Source: Prevotellaceae bacterium (GTDB lineage: Bacteria; Bacteroidota; Bacteroidia; Bacteroidales; Bacteroidaceae). Taken from it: DNA of 36,191 bases. The stretch lies in the NCBI GenBank assembly GCA_015256945.1, contig JABZLB010000031.1, forward strand, positions 1 through 36,191, in the 5' to 3' direction. Shown here piece after piece: positions 30,934 to 36,191 of this stretch (positions are counted from its first letter, which is position 1; each line of letters starts with the position of its first letter). Under the pieces are notes generated by a model, which was not told where the DNA came from, searched no databases, and saw nothing but the letters and a program-made list of their open reading frames with translations. Made by a program: the position numbers and the translations under genes.

Positions 30934-31947
30934 ATGAGAGTAGCAATTGTTGGCGTAAGCGGAGCTGTAGGACAAGAGTTTCTGCGCATTCTTGCAGAAC
31001 GAAAATTCCCACTTGACGACCTTGTTTTATTTGGTTCAAAGCGTAGTGCAGGACGCAAATATACCTTCATGGGAAAGGATTACACCGTAAAGGAACTTCA
31101 ACATAATGATGATTTTAAGGATATTGACCTGGCCTTTACTTCTGCCGGTGGTGGAACGTCAGCCGAATTTGCCGATACGATTACAAAGTACGGGGCAGTA
31201 ATGATTGATAATTCCAGCCAGTTTCGTATGGAAGATGATGTGCCTCTGGTTGTCCCTGAGATTAATTCGGAGGATGCTCTCGTCCATCCGCGCGGCATAA
31301 TAGCCAATCCAAACTGCACCACTATTATGATGGTTACTGTGCTTAACCCCATTAACAAGTTGAGCCGTATTCGCAGAGTGCGTGTAGCAAGCTACCAGAG
31401 TGCATCGGGTGCTGGTGCAGCAGCAATGAAAGAATTGGAGCAACAGTATAAGGAAATTGTGGAAGAGGGGCGCGTCAGCACCATTGAGAAATTCCCTCAT
31501 CAGCTGGCTTACAACGTTATTCCACAAATAGACAAGATGACTCCCAACGATTACACGAAAGAAGAAATGAAGATGTTTCATGAAACACAGAAGATTATGC
31601 ACTCTGATGTAAGAACATCGGCAACGTGTGTACGTGTTTCTTCTCTCCGGAGTCATTCGGAAAGTGTATGGTTTGAAACCGAACGCCCGTTGAGTGTAGA
31701 GGAAATTCGCGAGGCCTTAAGGAAAGCACCGGGTGTCAGTCTGGTTGATGACCCTCAGAATTATGTTTATCCGATGCCTTTGGAAAGCGCAGGAAAGGAC
31801 GACATTTATGTGGGCCGTATCCGTAAAGATTTAAGTGATGACAATGGCAATACACTGTGGCTTACGGGCGATCAAATTAGAAAAGGAGCAGCACTAAATG
31901 CTGTTCAGATAGCCGAATACCTTGTAAAAGCAGGCAATATAGGTTAA
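30934..31947 (+). CDS. asd: Aspartate-semialdehyde dehydrogenase
   Basis: Reduces aspartyl phosphate to aspartate semialdehyde with NADPH, the branch point to lysine, diaminopimelate, threonine and methionine; 337 residues. The nucleotide site is VGVSGAVGQEFLRIL near the N-terminus, the catalytic Cys is C128 in NPNCTTIMM, and the substrate segment SYQSASGAG follows near residue 155. The later VRVSSLRSHSES holds the active-site His. It is transcribed from its own promoter and followed after 124 bases by an unrelated exported protein gene. Confidence 0.96.
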   Translation: MRVAIVGVSGAVGQEFLRILAERKFPLDDLVLFGSKRSAGRKYTFMGKDYTVKELQHNDDFKDIDLAFTSAGGGTSAEFADTITKYGAVMIDNSSQFRMEDDVPLVVPEINSEDALVHPRGIIANPNCTTIMMVTVLNPINKLSRIRRVRVASYQSASGAGAAAMKELEQQYKEIVEEGRVSTIEKFPHQLAYNVIPQIDKMTPNDYTKEEMKMFHETQKIMHSDVRTSATCVRVSSLRSHSESVWFETERPLSVEEIREALRKAPGVSLVDDPQNYVYPMPLESAGKDDIYVGRIRKDLSDDNGNTLWLTGDQIRKGAALNAVQIAEYLVKAGNIG

Positions 31948-32071
31948 TGGGTTAGCTTATTGCAAAAGTTTTATCGATACGCTATGTAGTATGCTCCGCT
32001 CTGTACGGTTGTAAGGAATAAGGCAAGGTTTATGAATACCCGTTACTATATATAATAAGGTGTAGAGGTTT

Positions 32072-32620
32072 ATGGGCGTGGAAAGAATAAAGGCCTTTAT
32101 AACAGGAATACTTTTGCTTACAGCAGTACCTGCCAGCAGGTCGTGGGCACAGGTGGTTATGCTTCATCCGCATGAAATAATAGCCAACAGTGCTGACACC
32201 TTACATGCTAAAAAGGTTTTCCTGGCTGGTACCATTGATATGGGAAACAGCAGCGACTGGCAGTCGAAGGTGGCAGAAAGATTCGAGGCTGTTGGTGGAA
32301 AGTGGCTGCTGTTTAACCCGCGACAAAAACACTGGGATGCGTCAAAGACGGGCGAAATCGACTATCAGGTGAATTGGGAATTAGAGCATTTGGAAGCCTC
32401 CGACCTGATTATTATGAATATTTTAGAAACGAGCAAGTCGCCAATATCACTGCTTGAGATGGGACTTTTTGCGCGATCGGGCAAGATGTATGTTGTATGT
32501 CCGCGCGGTTTCTACCGGTACGACAATGTCCGTATAACATGCAAACATTACGGTATAGCACTGTACGATACGTTAGACCAGCTATTTGCTGAAGAGACAA
32601 CGTTACAAAAAAGACCGTAA
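32072..32620 (+). CDS. Nucleoside 2-deoxyribosyltransferase-like protein with signal peptide
   Basis: A 182-residue protein whose mature part resembles the Nuc_deoxyri_tr2 (PF15891-type) branch of nucleoside 2-deoxyribosyltransferases: KKVFLAGTIDMGNSSDWQ (near residues 47-64), the motif GEIDYQVNWELEHLEASDLI and SPISLLEMGLFARSGKM with the likely catalytic Glu. What is odd is the N-terminus: MGVERIKAFITGILLLTAVP followed by ASRSWAQ reads as a cleavable signal peptide, whereas relatives are cytoplasmic. Either the protein works in the periplasm or the true start is the downstream Met at about residue 30 (VVMLHPHE). It follows asd without evident coupling and ends before a strong terminator. Confidence 0.7.
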   Translation: MGVERIKAFITGILLLTAVPASRSWAQVVMLHPHEIIANSADTLHAKKVFLAGTIDMGNSSDWQSKVAERFEAVGGKWLLFNPRQKHWDASKTGEIDYQVNWELEHLEASDLIIMNILETSKSPISLLEMGLFARSGKMYVVCPRGFYRYDNVRITCKHYGIALYDTLDQLFAEETTLQKRP

Positions 32621-32660
32621 AAAGAGGTTGTTGTTCTCCCTTCCCACGTATAAGGATATA

Positions 32661-32708
32661 ACAAAGAATCCACAATACTACTGATGAGTATTGTGGACTC
32701 TTTGTTTT
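32661..32708. terminator. Bidirectional terminator between convergent genes
   Basis: ACAAAGAATCCACAATACT and AGTATTGTGGACTCTTTGT form a stem of 19 bp (one G-T/A-C-type mismatch) around a seven-base loop; TTTAC follows on the plus strand. It lies between the deoxyribosyltransferase-like gene and bcp, which end facing each other. Confidence 0.88.
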
Positions 32709-32742
32709 ACGGCTGTTGGGGTTACAGAATTACGCCGCCGGC

Positions 32743-33195
32743 TTATTCACCTAAAATCTGTGTGGCGTGCTCTTTTACCTTAATTTCTTTCGGGTGAAAG
32801 ATTTGAACGATGGTACCTTCTTCGTTAGTGATGAAAGTTGTACGAAAGGCTCCCATATAGGTTCTGCCGGCCATCTTCTTCTCTCCCCACACACCCAGCT
32901 CTTCCATTAAGCGATGTTCGGTATCGCAAATGAGGGGAAATGGAAGCTTATATTTCTCAATGAATTTCTTATGCGACCTGGCATCCTGTGCACTAACCCC
33001 AATCACTACATACCCTTGTGCAAGAAAGCGTTCGTAATTATCGCGCAGGCTGCAGGCTTCGTTGGTGCAACCTGGTGTAGAATCTTTCGGATAAACATAA
33101 AGTACAACCTTTTTTCCTTTTAGTTCGCTGGTCTTCCACTCCTTGCCGTCCTGGTCAAAGCCCAGGTTTTCGGGTAGTTTTTGTCCTGTTTCCAT
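32743..33195 (-). CDS. bcp: Thioredoxin-dependent peroxiredoxin, Bcp type
   Basis: Reduces hydrogen and organic peroxides using thioredoxin; 150 residues. The peroxidatic site is PKDSTPGCTNEAC, with Cys43 and the resolving Cys48 five residues on, as in atypical 2-Cys Bcp. The FRTTFITNEEGTIVQIF segment and LICDTEHRLMEELGVWGEKK match the family. Its start lies eight bases after the yaaA stop, so the two form a peroxide-defence operon. No OxyR-type site was identified. Confidence 0.94.
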   Translation of the reverse strand: METGQKLPENLGFDQDGKEWKTSELKGKKVVLYVYPKDSTPGCTNEACSLRDNYERFLAQGYVVIGVSAQDARSHKKFIEKYKLPFPLICDTEHRLMEELGVWGEKKMAGRTYMGAFRTTFITNEEGTIVQIFHPKEIKVKEHATQILGE

Positions 33196-33203
33196 ATTAT
33201 TTT

Positions 33204-33965
33204 CTATTTACTTATAAAATGAGGATGCAGTGCATCCCCGTAGTTAGACTGATATTTGTATCCGTTAAGCGTGAAGCCTTTCAGCTGTTCTGGCTCTGTT
33301 ATTCTGTTGCAAATAATATAGCGTGCCATGGCTCCACGGCAGCTCTTTGCATGCACAGTTACGGTTTTTAATTCAACACCTTTGTCAACCATAAACAACG
33401 GTCGTATTACGGTTACTTCGCTACATACGCGCGTCCAGTTGAAAAGGTGTTCGTATTCTGCGGTAGCAAGATGTACCAGAACGCCGTCATCGGCCTTTAC
33501 TGTGGCAATGAGCACGTCGGTAAGCAGGGCTTTCCAAAAGTCGGCAAGGCTTTTACCGTTGGCACTTAACAGTTGTGAACGCTCCTCAATACGGTAGGGA
33601 TGTATGAGGTCTAAAGGCTTAAGCATGCCATATAAAAACGACAGAATGAGCAGATGCTGCTGTGCGAATGTAAAATCTTCAGTATTAAATTCAGAGGCTT
33701 TCAGGTATTTGTAAGCCTGACCATTATAGGCAAGAATGGCCGGGACAAGCTCTTCCTTAACCGTAAACGATTGGAATCGGAGTCTGTTTCCGGCCGCAAT
33801 TTTAGAGTTACAGCTTAAAATAGCGGCCAATTCTTCAACCGCGTATGTACCAAGCTCACGTGCAAACGCCTCAGCCTCACGCTTAAAGCGAGGCTCTGTG
33901 GTTATAGGAACAGCTGTTTCCCATTGGGAATTCATTATTTTGGCGTTGGCAAGAATAATCTGCAT
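33204..33965 (-). CDS. yaaA: Peroxide stress protein YaaA (DUF328)
   Basis: A 253-residue cytoplasmic protein of the YaaA/DUF328 family, shown in Escherichia coli to lower intracellular free iron during hydrogen peroxide stress. Family marks are SFLYGMLKPLDLIHPYRIE near the middle, a preceding YNGQAYKYLKAS, and the C-terminal HAKSCRGAMARYIICNRI with a KGFTLNGYKY tail. The ATG at 33965 (MQIILANAKIMNS) is chosen because a -7 box at 33993-34000 predicts a transcript start near 33986. Its pairing with bcp supports a peroxide-related role. Confidence 0.92.
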   Translation of the reverse strand: MQIILANAKIMNSQWETAVPITTEPRFKREAEAFARELGTYAVEELAAILSCNSKIAAGNRLRFQSFTVKEELVPAILAYNGQAYKYLKASEFNTEDFTFAQQHLLILSFLYGMLKPLDLIHPYRIEERSQLLSANGKSLADFWKALLTDVLIATVKADDGVLVHLATAEYEHLFNWTRVCSEVTVIRPLFMVDKGVELKTVTVHAKSCRGAMARYIICNRITEPEQLKGFTLNGYKYQSNYGDALHPHFISK

Positions 33966-33992
33966 AACACTTAAGCTAATTCGTAATATTTG

Positions 33993-34000
33993 CAAATATA
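33993..34000 (-). promoter_or_regulatory. Promoter -7 element of yaaA-bcp
   Basis: TATATTTG on the minus strand matches TAnnTTTG, giving a leader of about 20 bases before the yaaA ATG. Confidence 0.6.
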
Positions 34001-34152
34001 TAAATATTCTGACGGCTGGCATCATGTTGGATATAATATTTTTGCCGTAGCTATTTTTAAAAGAGCTGAGGTTTATGGCAAAACAACAGTCTGATTACAC
34101 AATTAAGCTGAATACTGTACAATTTGTTCAATGGGAAAAGCTGAGGTAAAGT

Positions 34153-34250
34153 TTGTTGTTCGACGGCCGTCAGCAACGCGTACGGCGGCCGTCGAATGTT
34201 GTGTATGACGGCCGTCAACAGCGCTGCTGGCGGCCGTCGAACAACAAACA
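34153..34250. repeat. GC-rich double-hairpin intergenic element, copy D
   Basis: The best-preserved copy. First half: TTCGACGGCCGTCAGCAACG and a matching CGGCGGCCGTCGAA; linker ATGTTGTGTATG; second half: ACGGCCGTCAACAGCGCTG with GCGGCCGTCGAACAA. The outer ends TTTGTTGTTCGAC and GTCGAACAACAAA are perfectly complementary, so the whole element can also close on itself. It lies between the divergent yaaA and rpsU genes. The bases on each side (34026-34152, 34251-34432) show no gene. Confidence 0.88.
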
Positions 34251-34432
34251 TATCGTTCTAATACAATATAACTTATGGTATAATCGGGGGAAACATACAT
34301 CATAAAACACGGACAGAAAGCCAGTATAAGCGGTATCCTTAGTGAGGTAACCTGTAAACAGAGCTGTGCACGAAGCCTTGTTCAGGCATGTGTAGTGCAG
34401 GTAAGAAGGATAGACAAAAAGCAATCTAAAGA

Positions 34433-34464
34433 TTTGGATATTAAAAAAATAAGATGTAATTTTG
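34433..34464 (+). promoter_or_regulatory. Promoter of rpsU
   Basis: TTTG at 34433-34436 and TAATTTTG at 34457-34464, 20 bases apart, match the consensus. The predicted leader to the rpsU ATG is about 58 bases. Confidence 0.8.
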
Positions 34465-34528
34465 CATCCCAAATTGGAGTGTTGTGCTCCAAAATATGTG
34501 TAACATTAAAATTTTAAACCAAAACAAA

Positions 34529-34720
34529 ATGATTATTGTACCAGTAAAGGATGGCGAGAACATCGAAAGAGCTCTCAAAAAATTCAAGAGAAAGTTTGAA
34601 AAAACAGGTGTTGTTAAAGAGCTGCGTGCACGTCAGCAGTTTGACAAACCATCTGTAAAGAAACGTCTCAAGATGGAGCACGCTATCTACGTACAGAAGC
34701 TTCGTCGCGAAGAAGAATAA
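34529..34720 (+). CDS. rpsU: 30S ribosomal protein S21
   Basis: A 63-residue, very basic small-subunit protein: VPVKDGENIERALKKFKRKF and DKPSVKKRLKMEHA are standard S21 segments. The ATG at 34529 gives the usual N-terminus (MIIVPVKDG); a longer frame begins 15 codons earlier but lacks similarity. In Bacteroidetes, S21 helps occlude the anti-Shine-Dalgarno of 16S rRNA. It is followed by xerC, hpf and tRNA-Thr, an order that I recall as conserved in Bacteroidales. Confidence 0.96.
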   Translation: MIIVPVKDGENIERALKKFKRKFEKTGVVKELRARQQFDKPSVKKRLKMEHAIYVQKLRREEE

Positions 34721-34810
34721 CAATTTCTTCTTCAAAATTTGGTAGTTAAAGGAATTTTGTTTATATTCGTTGCCGGGAATATAGGAAATACTCGGTAAGG
34801 AGCAAAGCTG

Positions 34811-35692
34811 ATGATGGTAGAAGAATTCTTAAATTACCTTCAATATGAGCTTAGACGCTCATCCCTGACAGTTGATGATTACAGGACTGATCTGGGTTAT
34901 TTTGAAGCGTTTTTTAAGGAACTCGATGATCAGCTCGACTGGAACACGGTTGATAGTGATATTATTCGTGACTGGATGGAGAGCATGATTGATAAGGGAA
35001 ATAAAGCTGCTACCGTTTGCCGCAGGCTTTCAGCGGTTCGCTCTTTTTACCGTTTTGCTCTTGCACATCGGCTTGTTGAGTACGACCCTGCGCACAATAT
35101 TGAACCTCCAAAGAAAAGCAAGCCTCTTCCTCAGTTTCTGAAAGAGGATGAGATAAACAGGCTTTTGGACGATGAGATGTGGGGAAACGATTATAAAGAT
35201 GTACGTGCCCGTACCATCATTATGACGTTTTATGAAACAGGTATTCGCCTTTCAGAATTGACAGGGCTGAATGATGAGTCGGTCAATTTTCTGGAAAATC
35301 AGCTGAAAGTAACAGGAAAGGGCAATAAACAACGTATTATTCCGTTCGGTAAAGAGCTGGCAGAGAGTTTGAAAAATTATCAGTCTGTCCGTAATAAAGA
35401 AACAGGTCGTTTGGACAATGCTTTCTTTTTAACGGAAAAAGGTTGCAGAATGACCTCAGGTCAGGTTCGTGAAGAGGTGAAAAAACACCTGTCACGGGTA
35501 TGCACTCTCAAAAAGCTGTCGCCTCATGTGCTTAGACATACCTTTGCCACGGCGATGCTGAATCATGGAGCTGGTATCGAAAGCGTAAAACGATTACTGG
35601 GACACGAAAGTGTTTCTACAACCGAAATCTATACGCATACCACTTTTGAACAGCTTAAACGAATATATAATGAAGCCCACCCAAGGGCTTAG
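34811..35692 (+). CDS. xerC: Tyrosine recombinase XerC/XerD family
   Basis: A 293-residue site-specific recombinase that resolves chromosome dimers at dif. The N-terminal SAM-like core-binding domain covers about residues 1-90. The catalytic set is present: R146 (TGIRLSEL), Lys in GKGNKQR (170/173), H239 and R242 (SPHVLRHTFA), H265 (LLGHESVSTTEIYTH) and nucleophile Y274. Its length and lack of extra domains fit a housekeeping Xer rather than a phage integrase, and its place between rpsU and hpf supports this. Two consecutive ATG codons start it; AAGGAG about 9 bases upstream is an unusual Shine-Dalgarno for this phylum. XerC versus XerD cannot be settled here. Confidence 0.88.
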   Translation: MMVEEFLNYLQYELRRSSLTVDDYRTDLGYFEAFFKELDDQLDWNTVDSDIIRDWMESMIDKGNKAATVCRRLSAVRSFYRFALAHRLVEYDPAHNIEPPKKSKPLPQFLKEDEINRLLDDEMWGNDYKDVRARTIIMTFYETGIRLSELTGLNDESVNFLENQLKVTGKGNKQRIIPFGKELAESLKNYQSVRNKETGRLDNAFFLTEKGCRMTSGQVREEVKKHLSRVCTLKKLSPHVLRHTFATAMLNHGAGIESVKRLLGHESVSTTEIYTHTTFEQLKRIYNEAHPRA

Positions 35693-35727
35693 GTTCAATA
35701 TTTAAACATAAGTTTAACTTTTAAAAC

Positions 35728-35732
35728 GGAGG
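35728..35732 (+). promoter_or_regulatory. Shine-Dalgarno-like site of hpf
   Basis: GGAGG lies five bases before the hpf ATG. Most genes here have no such site, and in Bacteroidetes the 16S anti-Shine-Dalgarno is normally masked, so a strong site in front of a ribosome-hibernation gene downstream of rpsU is worth noting. Confidence 0.6.
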
Positions 35733-35737
35733 TAAAT

Positions 35738-36040
35738 ATGGACGTGAAAATTCAGTCGATTCATTTTGACGCTACCGAAAAGTTACAGGCATTTATCGAA
35801 AAGAAAACTGCCAAGTTAGAAAAATCATTCGAAGATATTAAGAAAGTAGAGGTGCAATTAAAGGTTGTAAAGCCGGCATCCGCACTCAATAAAGAAACCA
35901 ATCTTACTGTTACTGTACCGGGAGGAAATCCTTTATTCGTAACAAAGACATGTGACAGCTTTGAAGAAAGCGTTGATCAGTGCGTAGATGCAATGCGAAT
36001 ACAACTCGAGAAGTTTAAGGAAAAATCGAGAAAACGCTAA
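35738..36040 (+). CDS. hpf: Ribosome hibernation-promoting factor / RaiA family
   Basis: A 100-residue protein of the short HPF/YfiA family, which binds the 30S decoding centre and stabilises idle ribosomes. MDVKIQSIHFDATEKLQAFI, the KKVEVQLKVV strand and the late SFEESVDQCVDAMRIQLEKF helix fit its beta-alpha-beta-beta-beta-alpha fold, with a basic tail KEKSRKR. There is no C-terminal dimerisation domain, so it is the short form. A GGAGG site precedes the ATG. tRNA-Thr starts 98 bases downstream from a separate promoter. Confidence 0.9.
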   Translation: MDVKIQSIHFDATEKLQAFIEKKTAKLEKSFEDIKKVEVQLKVVKPASALNKETNLTVTVPGGNPLFVTKTCDSFEESVDQCVDAMRIQLEKFKEKSRKR

Positions 36041-36057
36041 AAAATTTCTCGAAAAGT

Positions 36058-36088
36058 TTTGGATATTTGAAAATATGTAGTATCTTTG
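36058..36088 (+). promoter_or_regulatory. Promoter of tRNA-Thr
   Basis: TTTG at 36058-36061 and TATCTTTG at 36081-36088, 19 bases apart, match the consensus. Transcription would begin near 36095. The -7 box overlaps the left arm of an inverted repeat. Confidence 0.82.
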
Positions 36089-36134
36089 CAGCCGTTTTAT
36101 AACGAGTCTGTGTAAGCCTCAAACGGCTGCAAAG
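36084..36134 (+). repeat. Perfect 14-base inverted repeat before tRNA-Thr
   Basis: CTTTGCAGCCGTTT (36084-36097) is exactly complementary to AAACGGCTGCAAAG (36121-36134), with 23 bases between. The left arm covers the end of the -7 box and the transcript start; the right arm ends four bases before the tRNA. It could be a DNA operator, or a processing or regulatory structure if transcription starts further upstream. Confidence 0.75.
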
Positions 36135-36138
36135 AACT

Positions 36139-36191
36139 GCCTCTTTAGCTCAGTTGGCCAGAGCACGTGATTTGTAATCTCGGGGTCGTTG
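36139..36191 (+). tRNA. tRNA-Thr (anticodon UGU), 3' end cut by window
   Basis: The first 53 bases of a tRNA: acceptor strand GCCTCTT, D arm GCTC-AGTTGGCCA-GAGC, anticodon arm CGTGA-TTTGTAA-TCTCG with anticodon TGT. The T arm and acceptor 3' strand lie outside the window. The anticodon stem has one T-T mismatch. The rpsU-xerC-hpf-tRNA-Thr order in Bacteroidales usually continues into tuf, secE and nusG. Confidence 0.9.

Noticed and set aside
34811..35692. Integrase of a genomic island next to tRNA-Thr
   Set aside because: The recombinase lies in a conserved rpsU-xerC-hpf setting, has housekeeping Xer length, and no att duplication or cargo is visible.

Overview
The window looks like a chromosomal segment of a Bacteroidales bacterium, most likely Prevotella or a close relative. 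The evidence is the Bacteroidetes-type promoter consensus (TTTG, about 20 bases, TAnnTTTG) ahead of many genes and both tRNAs, the near absence of Shine-Dalgarno sequences, secreted proteins with C-terminal domains like those used by the type IX secretion system, and several gene orders that I recognise from Bacteroidales (DUF177-rpmF-fabH-era-der; purB-rluB-asnS; rpsU-xerC-hpf-tRNA-Thr). The species is an inference. Most genes are housekeeping genes; the unusual material lies between them.

Layout. 1-81: the 3' end of a 5S rRNA and its terminator. 80-600: non-coding DNA made of a decayed repeat with a 22-base register. 858-2024: an orphan sensor histidine kinase. 2519-7151 (+): DUF177 protein, rpmF, fabH, era, der and a small lipoprotein, linking ribosome assembly with fatty-acid initiation. 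7274-9492 (-): the mlaE/mlaF lipid transporter genes, separated by a 680-base cassette that carries a DUF559 (Vsr-like) nuclease between 33-base inverted repeats. 9986-16266 (-): gltB and gltD, glutamate synthase. 16775-20726 (+): two exported proteins, a beta-propeller-like protein and a phosphodiester glycosidase (NAGPA) family protein. 21400-21474: tRNA-Val. 22200-26637 (+): purB, a pseudouridine synthase with a long Gln/Gly/Tyr/Arg-rich N-terminus, and asnS. 26862-30744 (-): an S1/CvfB-type RNA-binding protein, a LolD-type ATPase, and a cation/proton antiporter fused to a stress domain. 30934-32620 (+): asd and an exported nucleoside deoxyribosyltransferase-like protein. 32743-33965 (-): yaaA-bcp, a peroxide-defence pair. 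34529-36191 (+): rpsU, xerC, hpf and the start of tRNA-Thr.

Three intergenic patterns stand out. First, the DUF559 cassette inside the mla locus looks like a small mobile or repeat-borne nuclease unit. Second, a GC-rich double-hairpin element of about 90 bases occurs four times, always between genes (2117, 9712, 16432, 34153). Third, several unrelated intergenic stretches (80-303, 425-600, 11517-11650, 21011-21252, 21813-21893, 26732-26841) are degenerate repeats that share a 22- or 44-base register although their sequences differ.

Where the longest open frame began upstream of the family's usual N-terminus, the start was moved to a downstream ATG; in several cases (mlaE, gltB, the antiporter, yaaA) a promoter -7 element just upstream makes the longer version unlikely. 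All function calls rest on motif recognition by eye; no database search was run.
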